This document shows, one piece after another, positions 48,514 to 60,049 of a stretch of 64,000 bases of DNA; within the stretch, counting starts at the first letter, position 1, and each line of letters starts with the position of its first letter. The DNA lies in assembly GCF_000007205.1 (NCBI RefSeq), contig NC_005043.1:62001-126000 (forward strand), read 5' to 3'. The DNA comes from Chlamydia pneumoniae TW-183 (GTDB lineage Bacteria > Chlamydiota > Chlamydiia > Chlamydiales > Chlamydiaceae). The notes below the pieces were generated by a model. That model was not told where the DNA came from and searched no databases. It was given only the letters and a program-made list of their open reading frames with translations. Made by a program: the position numbers and the translations under genes.

Positions 48514-48646
48514 TAAAAAATATCAAATCATAAACATGCCCTATTTTTAGAAAAAGCAGCATAAAGATAATAAAATAGAACTATGCTACTTGCTCTAAGT
48601 TTACAGGGTATTTCTTAGTAGAGATCACAAATTTGGATTAAGAATT

Positions 48647-51469
48647 ATGACAACAGAAGATTTTCCAAAAGCATATAACTTTCAGGATACAGAACCCGAG
48701 TTGTATGTGTTTTGGGAAAAGAATGGGATGTTTAAGGCTGAAGCTTCGAGTGATAAGCCTCCATATTCTGTAATCATGCCGCCCCCAAATGTTACTGGGG
48801 TTTTGCATATGGGCCATGCTTTGGTCAATACCCTTCAAGATGTTCTTGTTCGTTACAAACGCATGTCAGGATTTGAAGTTTGTTGGATTCCAGGAACTGA
48901 CCATGCAGGAATTGCTACCCAGGCTGTAGTGGAAAGGCATCTCCAAGCTTCTGAAGGCAAGCGTCGTACGGACTATAGCCGAGAAGACTTTTTGAAGCAT
49001 ATTTGGGCATGGAAAGAAAAGAGCGAAAAAGTCGTTCTCTCCCAACTGCGACAGCTGGGGTGTTCCTGTGATTGGGATAGGAAACGCTTTACTATGGAGC
49101 CGCTTGCGAATCGTGCGGTCAAAAAAGCTTTCAAAACCCTATTTGAAAATGGGTATATTTATCGTGGGTACTACCTTGTAAACTGGGATCCTGTTCTCCA
49201 AACCGCCCTGGCGGATGATGAGGTGGAATACGAAGAGAAAGATGGATGGCTCTATTATATTCGCTATCGTATGGTAGGTTCTCAAGAGTCTATTGTTGTA
49301 GCAACAACAAGACCCGAAACTTCATTAGGAGACACTGGGATCGCAGTGTCTCCTAACGACGAGCGCTATGCATCATGGATTGGTGCGAGCGTTGAAGTGC
49401 CTTTTGTAAATCGTCAGATTCCTATCATTGGAGATGCTTCTGTAGATCCTACTTTCGGAACAGGAGCTGTAAAAGTGACTCCTGCTCATGATAAGGACGA
49501 TTATCTTATGGGGACCAACCATCATCTTCCTATGATTAACATTCTCACCCCCTCAGGAGGAATCAATGAGAATGGTGGACCTTTTGCTGGGATGGCTAAA
49601 GAGAAAGCACGCGAGGAGATCCTCATTGCACTAGAAGAACAGGGGTTATTTGTAAGGAAAGAGCCTTATAAGCTTCGTGTCGGTGTTTCTTATCGATCTG
49701 GAGCTGTAATTGAGCCTTATCTTTCTAAACAGTGGTTTGTCTCTGTGTCAGAGTTCCGTGGAGCTTTGCGAGAGTTTGTAGAAAGTCAAGATATTAAGAT
49801 TTTCCCTAAAGACTTTGTCAAAAATTACTTGTCCTGGGTCAACCACCTTAGAGATTGGTGTATTAGTAGGCAGCTGTGGTGGGGACATCGTATTCCTGTT
49901 TGGTATCATAAAAATGATGACGAACGGGTCCTTTGTTATGATGGAGAGGGCATTCCTGAAGAAGTCGCTCAAGATCCTGATTCTTGGTACCAGGATCCCG
50001 ATGTTCTAGATACCTGGTTCTCTTCAGGCTTATGGCCACTGACCTGCTTGGGGTGGCCTGATGAAAATTCTCCAGATTTGAAGAAATTTTACCCCACCGC
50101 TCTATTAGTTACAGGGCACGACATCTTGTTTTTCTGGGTAACTCGGATGGTGTTACTATGTTCTTCAATGTCAGGGGAAAAGCCTTTTTCAGAAGTTTTC
50201 CTTCATGGATTGATATTTGGGAAGTCTTATAAGCGTTATAACGACTTTGGTGAATGGTCCTATATTTCTGGGAAAGAGAAGCTAGCTTATGATATGGGAG
50301 AAGCGCTTCCCGATGGTGTTGTTGCCAAATGGGAAAAGCTCTCTAAATCCAAAGGGAACGTTATCGATCCTTTAGAGATGATCGCTACTTATGGTACCGA
50401 TGCGGTACGCTTGACTTTGTGTTCTTGTGCAAATCGCGGAGAGCAGATAGATCTTGATTACAGGCTATTTGAAGAATACAAGCACTTTGCAAATAAGGTT
50501 TGGAACGGAGCTAGGTTTATCTTTGGTCATATCTCAGATCTTCAGGGCAAGGATTTGCTTGCAGGTATTGATGAAGACTCTTTAGGGCTTGAAGATTTTT
50601 ATATTTTAGATGGTTTTAACCAACTGATTCATCAGCTTGAGGAGGCTTATGCTACCTATGCTTTTGATAAAGTGGCAACTTTAGCTTATGAATTTTTCCG
50701 TAATGATCTCTGTTCCACGTATATTGAGATTATTAAACCCACACTCTTTGGTAAGCAGGGAAACGAGGCTTCGCAATCTACGAAGCGGACCTTACTTGCT
50801 GTTCTTCTTATTAATGTATTAGGAGTTCTTCATCCTGTAGCTCCTTTCATTACAGAATCTTTATTTTTAAGAATTCAGGATACCTTAGGAGCCCTTCCTG
50901 AAGGAGATGGGGATGCATTTACAGGTCATGCTTTACGTATGCTACGTTCTCGTGCTTGTATGGAAGCTCCCTATCCAAAAGCTTTTGATGTTAAGATACC
51001 CCAAGATCTTAGAGAATCTTTTACTTTAGCTCAAAGGCTCGTTTATACTATTAGGAATATCCGTGGGGAGATGCAACTGGATCCGCGTTTACATCTGAAA
51101 GCTTTTGTTGTTTGTTCTGATACTACCGAGATTCAGAGCTGTATCCCCATACTTCAGGCATTAGGAGGGTTAGAATCTATACAGCTCCTAGATAAAGAGC
51201 CTGAAAAGGGCCTCTATAGCTTTGGTGTTGTTGATACTATACGCCTGGGGATTTTTGTCCCTGAAGAGCATCTTCTTAAAGAGAAAGGGCGTTTAGAAAA
51301 AGAAAGAGTTAGGTTAGAACGAGCTGTGGAGAACTTAGAGCGCTTATTAGGAGATGAGAGTTTTTGCCAAAAGGCAAACCCGAATCTTGTAGTTGCGAAG
51401 CAAGAAGCTTTAAAGAATAATCGTATAGAATTACAAGGCATTCTTGATAAGCTTGCATCGTTTGCTTAG
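48647..51469 (+). CDS. valS: Valyl-tRNA synthetase
   Basis: Charges tRNA-Val. The 940-residue class I enzyme shows the HIGH motif as [15 protein letters not shown] (HMGH), the editing domain with [15 protein letters not shown] and [16 protein letters not shown], the KMSKS loop as [13 protein letters not shown], and a C-terminal coiled-coil arm ([20 protein letters not shown]). All blocks are present and in order. A gap of 130 bases separates it from the preceding lipoprotein gene, and pknD starts 20 bases after its stop. Confidence 0.97.
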   Translation: MTTEDFPKAYNFQDTEPELYVFWEKNGMFKAEASSDKPPYSVIMPPPNVTGVLHMGHALVNTLQDVLVRYKRMSGFEVCWIPGTDHAGIATQAVVERHLQASEGKRRTDYSREDFLKHIWAWKEKSEKVVLSQLRQLGCSCDWDRKRFTMEPLANRAVKKAFKTLFENGYIYRGYYLVNWDPVLQTALADDEVEYEEKDGWLYYIRYRMVGSQESIVVATTRPETSLGDTGIAVSPNDERYASWIGASVEVPFVNRQIPIIGDASVDPTFGTGAVKVTPAHDKDDYLMGTNHHLPMINILTPSGGINENGGPFAGMAKEKAREEILIALEEQGLFVRKEPYKLRVGVSYRSGAVIEPYLSKQWFVSVSEFRGALREFVESQDIKIFPKDFVKNYLSWVNHLRDWCISRQLWWGHRIPVWYHKNDDERVLCYDGEGIPEEVAQDPDSWYQDPDVLDTWFSSGLWPLTCLGWPDENSPDLKKFYPTALLVTGHDILFFWVTRMVLLCSSMSGEKPFSEVFLHGLIFGKSYKRYNDFGEWSYISGKEKLAYDMGEALPDGVVAKWEKLSKSKGNVIDPLEMIATYGTDAVRLTLCSCANRGEQIDLDYRLFEEYKHFANKVWNGARFIFGHISDLQGKDLLAGIDEDSLGLEDFYILDGFNQLIHQLEEAYATYAFDKVATLAYEFFRNDLCSTYIEIIKPTLFGKQGNEASQSTKRTLLAVLLINVLGVLHPVAPFITESLFLRIQDTLGALPEGDGDAFTGHALRMLRSRACMEAPYPKAFDVKIPQDLRESFTLAQRLVYTIRNIRGEMQLDPRLHLKAFVVCSDTTEIQSCIPILQALGGLESIQLLDKEPEKGLYSFGVVDTIRLGIFVPEEHLLKEKGRLEKERVRLERAVENLERLLGDESFCQKANPNLVVAKQEALKNNRIELQGILDKLASFA

Positions 51470-51489
51470 ACAGAGAGGACCAACGATCT

Positions 51490-54288
51490 TTGGAGCGCTA
51501 TGATATTGTTAGAATTATTGGAAAGGGAGGCATGGGTGAAGTCTATCTTGCCTACGATCCTGTATGTTCTCGTAAAGTAGCTCTTAAAAAAATTCGTGAA
51601 GATCTTGCAGAAAATCCTCTTTTGAAAAGGAGGTTTTTACGAGAGGCAAGAATTGCCGCTGACCTTATTCATCCTGGTGTTGTTCCTGTCTATACTATTT
51701 ACAGCGAGAAAGATCCTGTATACTACACGATGCCCTACATAGAGGGATATACACTAAAAACCTTACTGAAGAGTGTATGGCAAAAGGAATCCCTGTCTAA
51801 GGAATTAGCAGAGAAAACTTCTGTAGGGGCATTTCTTTCTATCTTTCATAAGATCTGCTGCACTATAGAATATGTCCATTCTCGGGGCATTCTTCATCGC
51901 GACCTTAAACCCGATAACATCTTATTAGGTCTTTTTAGTGAGGCTGTAATCTTAGATTGGGGAGCAGCAGTTGCCTGTGGAGAAGAAGAGGATCTTCTTG
52001 ATATAGATGTCAGCAAAGAGGAGGTGCTCTCTTCAAGAATGACAATTCCAGGAAGAATAGTAGGGACTCCAGATTATATGGCTCCTGAGAGGCTCCTGGG
52101 CCATCCAGCTTCTAAAAGTACAGACATTTATGCTTTAGGAGTGGTTCTTTATCAGATGCTCACTCTCTCTTTTCCTTATAGAAGAAAAAAAGGAAAGAAA
52201 ATAGTTCTTGACGGTCAGAGAATTCCAAGTCCTCAAGAGGTAGCTCCTTATCGAGAAATCCCTCCGTTTCTTTCCGCTGTAGTGATGAGAATGTTGGCTG
52301 TAGATCCTCAAGAGCGCTATTCTTCGGTAACAGAGCTTAAGGAAGATATCGAGAGTCATCTGAAAGGGAGTCCTAAATGGACTTTAACCACAGCCCTGCC
52401 ACCTAAAAAATCTTCTAGTTGGAAGCTAAACGAACCTATTTTACTTTCTAAGTATTTTCCAATGTTGGAGGTCTCTCCAGCGTCATGGTACAGTTTAGCA
52501 ATCTCTAATATTGAGAGTTTTTCTGAGATGCGCTTGGAGTATACTCTTTCTAAAAAAGGCTTGAACGAAGGCTTTGGTATTTTACTTCCCACGTCAGAAA
52601 ATGCTTTAGGGGGAGATTTTTACCAGGGGTATGGCTTTTGGCTGCATATTAAGGAGAGAACCTTATCCGTGTCTCTGGTGAAAAATAGCCTAGAAATCCA
52701 GAGGTGCTCTCAAGATTTGGAATCTGATAAAGAGACCTTCTTGATAGCTTTAGAGCAGCATAATCATAGTTTATCTTTGTTTGTCGATGGTACGACTTGG
52801 CTTATCCATATGAATTATCTGCCAAGTCGTAGTGGGCGAGTCGCTATCATAGTTCGCGATATGGAAGATATCCTGGAAGATATAGGCATTTTTGAAAGTA
52901 GTGGCTCTTTGAGGGTCAGTTGTCTTGCTGTTCCTGACGCTTTTCTTGCTGAGAAGTTATATGATCGCGCTTTAGTGCTTTACCGAAGGATCGCAGAATC
53001 TTTCCCAGGACGTAAAGAAGGTTATGAAGCAAGGTTCAGAGCAGGAATTACAGTTTTAGAGAAGGCCTCTACAGATAATAATGAACAGGAATTTGCTCTA
53101 GCCATTGAAGAATTCTCAAAATTACATGACGGGGTTGCTGCTCCCTTAGAATACCTTGGTAAGGCTTTAGTATATCAGAGACTCCAAGAGTATAATGAAG
53201 AAATTAAGAGTTTGCTATTAGCATTGAAACGTTATTCGCAGCATCCTGAAATCTTTAGGCTTAAAGACCATGTGGTTTACCGACTCCATGAGAGCTTTTA
53301 TAAACGGGATCGCCTTGCTCTGGTGTTCATGATTTTAGTATTGGAAATAGCTCCCCAGGCAATCACTCCAGGGCAGGAAGAAAAAATCCTGGTTTGGTTA
53401 AAGGACAAATCTCGGGCTACCTTATTTTGCCTCCTGGATCCCACGGTCTTAGAGCTGCGCTCTTCTAAAATGGAATTATTTTTAAGTTATTGGTCTGGGT
53501 TTATTCCCCATCTCAATAGTCTATTTCATAGAGCTTGGGATCAAAGCGATGTGCGAGCTTTGATCGAGATTTTCTATGTTGCTTGTGATCTTCATAAATG
53601 GCAGTTTCTCTCTTCTTGTATCGACATATTTAAAGAGTCTCTTGAGGATCAGAAAGCCACAGAAGAGATTGTTGAGTTCTCTTTCGAGGATTTAGGGGCA
53701 TTTCTTTTTGCTATTCAGAGCATCTTTAACAAGGAAGATGCAGAGAAGATCTTTGTTTCTAATGATCAATTATCGCCAATCCTTCTTGTTTATATATTCG
53801 ATCTTTTTGCAAATCGTGCTCTTCTGGAATCTCAAGGAGAGGCTATTTTTCAGGCTTTGGATCTCATCCGAAGTAAAGTTCCTGAAAATTTTTATCATGA
53901 TTACTTGCGGAATCATGAAATCCGAGCGCATCTTTGGTGCCGCAATGAGAAGGCTCTAAGCACGATTTTTGAAAACTATACAGAGAAACAGCTAAAGGAT
54001 GAGCAACATGAACTGTTCGTTCTCTATGGATGTTACCTTGCTCTTATACAAGGTGCTGAGGCGGCAAAGCAGCATTTTGATGTATGTCGTGAAGATCGCA
54101 TTTTCCCTGCTTCATTATTAGCTAGAAATTACAATCGTTTAGGTCTTCCCAAAGATGCTCTTAGCTATCAAGAGCGGCGTTTGTTATTGCGACAAAAGTT
54201 TCTCTATTTCCATTGTCTTGGTAACCACGACGAGCGTGACTTATGCCAGACTATGTATCACCTCTTAACCGAAGAATTTCAGCTTTAA
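51490..54288 (+). CDS. pknD: Serine/threonine protein kinase PknD
   Basis: An eukaryotic-like protein kinase. The N-terminal 300 residues hold the glycine loop GKGGMGEVYLAYD, the ATP-binding lysine in KVALKKI, the catalytic HRDLKPDNIL, the metal-binding motif as DWG rather than DFG, and GTPDYMAPE. The remaining 630 residues contain a concanavalin-like beta region and then helical, TPR-like repeats (for example ALVLYRRIAESFPGRKEGYE). No membrane segment is obvious. C. pneumoniae PknD has been reported to phosphorylate a type III secretion YscD homologue. The start is a TTG at 51490; the AGAGG upstream is rather far. Confidence 0.93.
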   Translation: MERYDIVRIIGKGGMGEVYLAYDPVCSRKVALKKIREDLAENPLLKRRFLREARIAADLIHPGVVPVYTIYSEKDPVYYTMPYIEGYTLKTLLKSVWQKESLSKELAEKTSVGAFLSIFHKICCTIEYVHSRGILHRDLKPDNILLGLFSEAVILDWGAAVACGEEEDLLDIDVSKEEVLSSRMTIPGRIVGTPDYMAPERLLGHPASKSTDIYALGVVLYQMLTLSFPYRRKKGKKIVLDGQRIPSPQEVAPYREIPPFLSAVVMRMLAVDPQERYSSVTELKEDIESHLKGSPKWTLTTALPPKKSSSWKLNEPILLSKYFPMLEVSPASWYSLAISNIESFSEMRLEYTLSKKGLNEGFGILLPTSENALGGDFYQGYGFWLHIKERTLSVSLVKNSLEIQRCSQDLESDKETFLIALEQHNHSLSLFVDGTTWLIHMNYLPSRSGRVAIIVRDMEDILEDIGIFESSGSLRVSCLAVPDAFLAEKLYDRALVLYRRIAESFPGRKEGYEARFRAGITVLEKASTDNNEQEFALAIEEFSKLHDGVAAPLEYLGKALVYQRLQEYNEEIKSLLLALKRYSQHPEIFRLKDHVVYRLHESFYKRDRLALVFMILVLEIAPQAITPGQEEKILVWLKDKSRATLFCLLDPTVLELRSSKMELFLSYWSGFIPHLNSLFHRAWDQSDVRALIEIFYVACDLHKWQFLSSCIDIFKESLEDQKATEEIVEFSFEDLGAFLFAIQSIFNKEDAEKIFVSNDQLSPILLVYIFDLFANRALLESQGEAIFQALDLIRSKVPENFYHDYLRNHEIRAHLWCRNEKALSTIFENYTEKQLKDEQHELFVLYGCYLALIQGAEAAKQHFDVCREDRIFPASLLARNYNRLGLPKDALSYQERRLLLRQKFLYFHCLGNHDERDLCQTMYHLLTEEFQL

Positions 54289-54328
54289 ATGATTTGTGTA
54301 TGGTCTCAGGATCTTAGATTCTAAGTTC

Positions 54329-57300
54329 TTAAGAATCGAGTTCTTCATTGCAGATATACTTTTTCAGCAACGAGTCCTTACTTGCATAGATATCTTTGGG
54401 AGATCCTGAAAAAAGAAGCTTTCCTCCTTGTTTCCCAGATCCCGGGCCTATCTCTATGAGGTAGTCCGCAGATTTTAACAACTTCACATCGTGATCTATG
54501 TAGATTACCGAGTGGCCGCTATTTATGAGGGAGCGAAGTTTTTCTGGAAGATGTTGTTTTTTGATTGGATCTAGAGAAGAAAAGAGCTCATCAATGAGAA
54601 ATAGGGTGGGAGTCTCTGGAGTTTGATAGAGAAAATAAGCAGTTTTCAGTGCTGTTTTTTCACTTACAGATAAGGAAGAGAGTTTTTGGCCGATAGGAAG
54701 ATAGCCGAGTCCTATGTCAAGAAGTGCTTTTAGAGGTTTTTGTATCTTTTTAATAAAGGGAAATCGGAGGGCTACAGTTTCAATCGGAGTATGCAAAAGT
54801 TCTCCGAAATGCTTGCCTTCATAAAGGACTTCCTGAGCAAGAGGTTGGATACGAAATCCTGAGCAGGTAGGGCAGGGACGCTTTTCTAAAGCGTAAAAAG
54901 CCCGATCTATCCATTGGTACCCGAGTCCTTGGCAATCCGAGCATTGTCCTTGTTTTGTATTTGTACTGAACATCGTAGATGAAATATTCAGGGCTTTGGC
55001 TTGTGTTAGCGAAGCATAAAAAGCTCTCAAGGAAGGAGCAATATCGAAATAGGTGCTGATATCAGAGCGTTGCGATGAAGCTATTGGATGAGAGTCGATC
55101 ACTACAAGGTCGGAAAATGTTGTAGTTCCTTTTGCTATCAGGAGCTCAGCTTGTTTTTTAAATCCTTCTAAAAGTAGAGAGGTTTTCCCAGATCCTGAAA
55201 CTCCTCCAATGGCAACCAAAGCATGGAGAGGAGCCGATACTTTCAAATTCTGAATATGGTGTATCGATAGATTTACCTTTAATGTACGATCGGATCCTCG
55301 GGTATGGTTTGCCTTACTTATAGAAAGTGGAGCCTTGGGACAAACCTCAGTTTGGGGAACGTTAGCGTGTAGGTCTACAGATGGGCAAACCTCAGTATCA
55401 GAATCCATGAGAAATCCTCCTTGAGGTCCAGATCCTGGACCCAAGAAGATCGCGTGATCGGCATGGGGGATTAAAGAACAGGACCGATCGGTAGCAATTA
55501 CTGTGTTGTTATTTGCTACGAGCTCTTTAAGTAGCTGAACTATGGTAGGAAGATCCTGGGGGTGCAGTCCAGAAAGAGGCTCTTCGAATAAGTAGACGAT
55601 GTTGGTAAGATTTATAGAGATCTTTTTGGCAAGGTGTAAACGGTAGTTCTCACCATCACTGAGAGTGTCTTGCCTTTGCCCAAGGGTAATATAGCTCAGG
55701 CCTACTTTACTAATGAAGGTAAGGCGATTCATCAAATCTTGGATTATGCTTCTTGTATCATCGGTTCCTATAGTGTTTAGGAAAGATTCTAAGAATGTGG
55801 CATCTTCCTGATAAATATCCAAAAGCGAGGTATTGTTGATTCGCACATAGTTGGCATAATCGTTTAGTCCTGAGCCTTTGCAGGCAGGACAGGAGGTAAG
55901 AGCAAGCAGAGGTTTTATCAGGGGAGAGTCAGATTCAGTATCTAGCTGCTCCATAAGTAGTGCGTTCATTCCTGGAAACTCTGAGGAACCTCGGCAAAAA
56001 TTTAGGAACTCTTTCGTAGTTAGCAACTTTAGTGGTTGAGAGGCATTCTCATCTTTAAGCAGCTTTTGTACAGGCTTCATATAGCTCTTTGGAAAGAATA
56101 AACTAAAAAACTCTAAAGGAGTGTAGTGAGCAATTTTTTCTTTATGCTCTTCTAGGGAGATTTTTAGGATTTCGCCACGACCTCCACATGTAAGGCAACG
56201 ACCCTCGGGATGGTCAGAAGAAAGTAGTTGATGTGTAATCTCGGGATAGAGTCTCCCTTTCTTATCTTTCCACCCTAAGGAATACGAGAGTTTTCGTTGC
56301 TTTTTCTGAGAGATATAGATCCAGATTTCTGAGGATAGAGAAAAAGCTACCGAGATTGCGGATAATAAAGAGGAACTATTTTTCGGGGATACTTTTGTAT
56401 GTTGTATGACTATAGCAGGTTCTATGAGATTTAGAGGCAGCCTCTCATCTAAATCATAGAGGTTCCCCTCAGAATATAACTTTATGAATCCCTCTTTTTG
56501 TTTTTCTTGAAGGAAGATTTCCAGATCAGAACCAAGAGGAATCGGAGAGGTTATAGTGACGTAATCGTCTTTATAGCTTTTGAGTAGGCTATCGATGATG
56601 GTCTGAGGTGTAGTTTTAGAGAGTTTTTCTTCTGTAAGGGGAGAAAAAGGTTCTCCTAAGATGGCAAAGAGCTTTTCCAGACCATTGCTTAATCCGAGAG
56701 CCGAGGCTATTGTATGGTACGAGCGATTGGAGGAGCTACATTTTCTTACCGAAATGACTGGAGAGAGTCCTTTTACCTCTCCTACAGAGGGTAGAGGAGT
56801 CTCCTTAAGCAGACCCTGTCTAATGTAGGGAGGGAAGAGCTCGGCATAAGCGATATTTCCTGATGCATAGAGTATATCAAAGACTAAAGAATGTTTCCCT
56901 GAGGCTCCAGGACCCGCAATTGCTATTAGGGAGTTTCTCGGAAGAGCAAGATCTATGTGTTTGAGATTATTTTGATAGGCATCCTTGATAAGGATATCAC
57001 AAGATTTAGGAGAGGATGGCGGTTCAGATTTTACTACCGGTATGTCTAGAGAACCTTCAATATAGGGGGCCAACGCTTTTGCTGTTGGAGTATTTAGTTG
57101 GATAAGATCCTTAGGGGTGCAGGATGCCAGGAGGTATCCTCCGAGATCTCCTCCTTCAGGACCTAATTCCAAAACATAATCACAAACTTTGACAACGTGC
57201 ATGTTATGTTCGATAACAAGGACTGTGTGCCCTAGATATGTGAGGGATAGAAGGACCTCGATCAGTGCTTGGATATCATGAGTATGAAGGCCTGTCGTAG

Positions 57301-59809
57301 GTTCATCTAGGACATAGAGTGTTTGCTTAGGAGAAGCAAAGAGAAGCTCGTGAGCGAGTTTTAGCCTTTGAATTTCCCCTCCGGATAATGTGGAAAGAGG
57401 TCTTCCTAAGGGCAGGTAATCTAGGCGTAGGGAACATAGAGCATGGATTTTTTCATGAATTTTAGGATGTGAAATGAAAAATTTTTCTGCTTCGTACGCT
57501 GTCATATCTAAAATATCAGCGATGTTCTTCCCTTCATAGAGGATTTCCAATACTTCTGAGTGATAACGCTTCCCTTGGCATTCAGAACAGGGGATGGGTG
57601 TATCATCATCGGAGATGGTCATCGTTCCTAACCCCTGACACTGAATACAAGCTCCTTGAGGTTGGTTGAAGCTAAAATGAGCTTTTGTCAGTCCTTGACG
57701 TAGGCTGCGAGGTTGAGAGGCGAAGAGTTCCCGGATATCATCAAAGGCTTTAATATAGGTCAAAGGTATCGAACGCTGTGAGCGTCCTGGAAGATCTCGG
57801 GTAATGTGAATCAAGCGGCCTATGCATCCCCACTCAAAATGCAGATTTTTAGGGTTCTCTTGTTTCAAGAAGCTTTCTATAGCAGGCACTAACGTATTAT
57901 TAATTAAAGAGGATTTCCCCGATCCAGAGACTCCTGTAACTCCGATTAGCCGAGCTAACGGCAGACGAATAGAAAGATTTTTAAGGTTGTGGATCGTTGC
58001 TTCTGTTAGCAAGAGCCAAGATGTGGGAGCTTCCCGGGATTCTGGAATGGGAATGGTAAGCTCTTGACGCAAGTATTTTGCTGTCAGAGATGAGGAGTTC
58101 ATGAGGAAGTCCTCAGGCTTTCCATTAAAGAGGACCTCGCCTCCGAAAATTCCTGCTCCAGGGCCGATGTCAATAATCCTATCCGCAAGAGAAATCATCC
58201 GTTCTTCATGCTCAACAAGAATCACCGTATTGCCTTGATCTCGTAGCTTTTTAATGACACCGATGAGCTTTTCAGTGTCTTGTGGATGCAAGCCTATGGA
58301 GGGCTCATCTAGGATATAGGTAATTCCAAAAAGTTCTCCTCCTAGGTGTTTTGCTATTGCTGTACGTTCTTGTTCTCCTCCAGAAAGGGTAGCTAATGCG
58401 CGATTTGGAGTGAGGTAGCCTAGCCCTAAGTCAATAAGAAAAGAGAGCCTTTGCTTTAGTCCCTGCAGGATTTCTTGAATAGAGAGAGAAGGAGATTTTA
58501 CCTTAGAAAAAAATACGTGCCAGTTATTTAGAGACATCTGTTGGAATTCAGTGAATGTTTTTCCTTCCCAAGTAGCTACGGAAGCGTAGTCTCCTAGGCC
58601 TGTACCTTTACATAGGGAACAGGAATGTGCTGACATGCCTTTGGAGAGATAACGTGAGGGCTTCGTGGTATAACGAACTTTATCTCCTATATCGTTAAGT
58701 ACACCTCTCCATACTTTATAGGTGAGATTCTTTTTTCCTAAAGTTTGATCGAAGAGTCGTACAGGAAGAACCAAGTTATTTTTTCCCCTAAGAAAAATAT
58801 TTTGGATTTCTGGGGAAAGATCTTTCCATGGAGTTTCTAGATTGAAATTTAAGGCATCAGCAAGAGCTTGGTATATAGTATGATAGAGATAGGAAGAACA
58901 ATTTCCAGCAAAGCTACAGCAATTCTCTTTAATCGAAAGATTTTCATCGATAAGAAGGGGATTATCTATGGAAATAAAGATCCCGGATCCTTGACAAAGA
59001 GAGCAACGGCTCTCCAGGGCATGAGGAGAAAATAATTGTTGAGTTAGAGGGGTATAGGTGACGTCATCGATCTGTTGCTTTGTGGAGAATGTCATGAGCT
59101 CTTCGTCACTAAGAACTGAGCAATGACCCTCTCCGAATTCCAAAGCTGTGAATAGGCTAACTTTGAGCCTTGCAATATTATTTTCACTTTTGATTAGAGT
59201 ATCAATAACAATATCAACAGAGCAGTCTTCAGGAATCCCTGAAGTTAGGAAGGAGTAAATGGGGTGGATCGTGCCGTTACAACGTACTTTTGTAAATCCC
59301 TGTTGTGCATACTCATGGATTGCAGCAATATCTTTACGTAGCAGAGGAGCTAAAATAGAGATCTGTACACCTTCAGAGAGCTCCATAATGGTACTAAGAA
59401 CTTTCTCCTTGCTGTAGAGATCTAAGACTTCTTTAGTCTTAGGATCTCGAGCCTGTCCTTCTAGCGTGAAGAGAAGAGCAAGGTGCGAAAAAAGTTCAGT
59501 AGTGCTCCCGACAGTCGCATGACTATAGTGTGAAAAGTGGTTCTGTTTTATTGCTATTGTTGGTGAGAGACCATGAATTTCTTCTACTTTAGGATTGGGC
59601 AGCGTCGTTATCGTAGTAGCGAAGAATGTCGGAAGTGTTGAAATATAGCGTTTTCTTCCAGCAGCATATAGGGTATCAAAGGCTATCGAGGATTTTCCTG
59701 ATCCCGAAACTCCTGTGAGTAGAACGATTTCCTCGGAGTTAAAATGGATAGAAACGTTTTTTAGATTTCTAACTTTGATCCCAGAAACATATACAGGAAG
59801 TGATTTCAT
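54329..59809 (-). CDS. uvrA: Double-length UvrA, nucleotide excision repair damage sensor
   Basis: At 1826 residues it is about twice the usual 940. The first half (1-940) is a complete UvrA: Walker [10 protein letters not shown] at about 33 and again near 625, signatures LSGGEQERT and [17 protein letters not shown] and DEPTTGLH, and paired CxxC zinc sites. The second half repeats the layout with decay: Walker [10 protein letters not shown] near 965 and GVSGSGKTS near 1535, but signatures LSDGENYRL and LSVSEKTAL, and FEEPLSGLH and DELFSSLD instead of DEP. Zinc CxxC pairs persist. It looks like a fused tandem duplication whose second copy may mimic the partner of a UvrA dimer. The gene is convergent with pknD. 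Confidence 0.96.
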   Translation of the reverse strand: MKSLPVYVSGIKVRNLKNVSIHFNSEEIVLLTGVSGSGKSSIAFDTLYAAGRKRYISTLPTFFATTITTLPNPKVEEIHGLSPTIAIKQNHFSHYSHATVGSTTELFSHLALLFTLEGQARDPKTKEVLDLYSKEKVLSTIMELSEGVQISILAPLLRKDIAAIHEYAQQGFTKVRCNGTIHPIYSFLTSGIPEDCSVDIVIDTLIKSENNIARLKVSLFTALEFGEGHCSVLSDEELMTFSTKQQIDDVTYTPLTQQLFSPHALESRCSLCQGSGIFISIDNPLLIDENLSIKENCCSFAGNCSSYLYHTIYQALADALNFNLETPWKDLSPEIQNIFLRGKNNLVLPVRLFDQTLGKKNLTYKVWRGVLNDIGDKVRYTTKPSRYLSKGMSAHSCSLCKGTGLGDYASVATWEGKTFTEFQQMSLNNWHVFFSKVKSPSLSIQEILQGLKQRLSFLIDLGLGYLTPNRALATLSGGEQERTAIAKHLGGELFGITYILDEPSIGLHPQDTEKLIGVIKKLRDQGNTVILVEHEERMISLADRIIDIGPGAGIFGGEVLFNGKPEDFLMNSSSLTAKYLRQELTIPIPESREAPTSWLLLTEATIHNLKNLSIRLPLARLIGVTGVSGSGKSSLINNTLVPAIESFLKQENPKNLHFEWGCIGRLIHITRDLPGRSQRSIPLTYIKAFDDIRELFASQPRSLRQGLTKAHFSFNQPQGACIQCQGLGTMTISDDDTPIPCSECQGKRYHSEVLEILYEGKNIADILDMTAYEAEKFFISHPKIHEKIHALCSLRLDYLPLGRPLSTLSGGEIQRLKLAHELLFASPKQTLYVLDEPTTGLHTHDIQALIEVLLSLTYLGHTVLVIEHNMHVVKVCDYVLELGPEGGDLGGYLLASCTPKDLIQLNTPTAKALAPYIEGSLDIPVVKSEPPSSPKSCDILIKDAYQNNLKHIDLALPRNSLIAIAGPGASGKHSLVFDILYASGNIAYAELFPPYIRQGLLKETPLPSVGEVKGLSPVISVRKCSSSNRSYHTIASALGLSNGLEKLFAILGEPFSPLTEEKLSKTTPQTIIDSLLKSYKDDYVTITSPIPLGSDLEIFLQEKQKEGFIKLYSEGNLYDLDERLPLNLIEPAIVIQHTKVSPKNSSSLLSAISVAFSLSSEIWIYISQKKQRKLSYSLGWKDKKGRLYPEITHQLLSSDHPEGRCLTCGGRGEILKISLEEHKEKIAHYTPLEFFSLFFPKSYMKPVQKLLKDENASQPLKLLTTKEFLNFCRGSSEFPGMNALLMEQLDTESDSPLIKPLLALTSCPACKGSGLNDYANYVRINNTSLLDIYQEDATFLESFLNTIGTDDTRSIIQDLMNRLTFISKVGLSYITLGQRQDTLSDGENYRLHLAKKISINLTNIVYLFEEPLSGLHPQDLPTIVQLLKELVANNNTVIATDRSCSLIPHADHAIFLGPGSGPQGGFLMDSDTEVCPSVDLHANVPQTEVCPKAPLSISKANHTRGSDRTLKVNLSIHHIQNLKVSAPLHALVAIGGVSGSGKTSLLLEGFKKQAELLIAKGTTTFSDLVVIDSHPIASSQRSDISTYFDIAPSLRAFYASLTQAKALNISSTMFSTNTKQGQCSDCQGLGYQWIDRAFYALEKRPCPTCSGFRIQPLAQEVLYEGKHFGELLHTPIETVALRFPFIKKIQKPLKALLDIGLGYLPIGQKLSSLSVSEKTALKTAYFLYQTPETPTLFLIDELFSSLDPIKKQHLPEKLRSLINSGHSVIYIDHDVKLLKSADYLIEIGPGSGKQGGKLLFSGSPKDIYASKDSLLKKYICNEELDS

Positions 59810-59951
59810 AAAGAATTCTCGTAATATACTTAGAAAGGTCTCTTACCTAACCTTGAGAAAAGAGTCATATCCGCACTGATATCTTGGGATTTCAAGTACA
59901 AATTAAACCGCAATATTGTATATTCCTGCAAGTATCCTCCCTCTCAAGAGT

Positions 59952-59980
59952 TTGAGTTAATAAAGAGAATTTTTTAATAT
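59952..59980 (+). promoter_or_regulatory. Probable promoter for pyk
   Basis: TTGAGT (59952-59957) and TAATAT (59975-59980) have a 17-base spacer in the A/T-rich gap between uvrA and pyk. The transcript would begin about 60 bases before the pyk ATG. Confidence 0.5.
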
Positions 59981-60049
59981 TTTTTCAAAAAAGAATATAA
60001 AATATTTCATTATACCATGAGTTTTTCATTGAATAGACAATAGGACAGT

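Noticed and set aside
54313-54340. Bidirectional terminator between pknD and uvrA
   Set aside because: GATTCTAAG and CTTAAGAATC form only a bulged stem that overlaps the uvrA stop, and neither side has a T-run.
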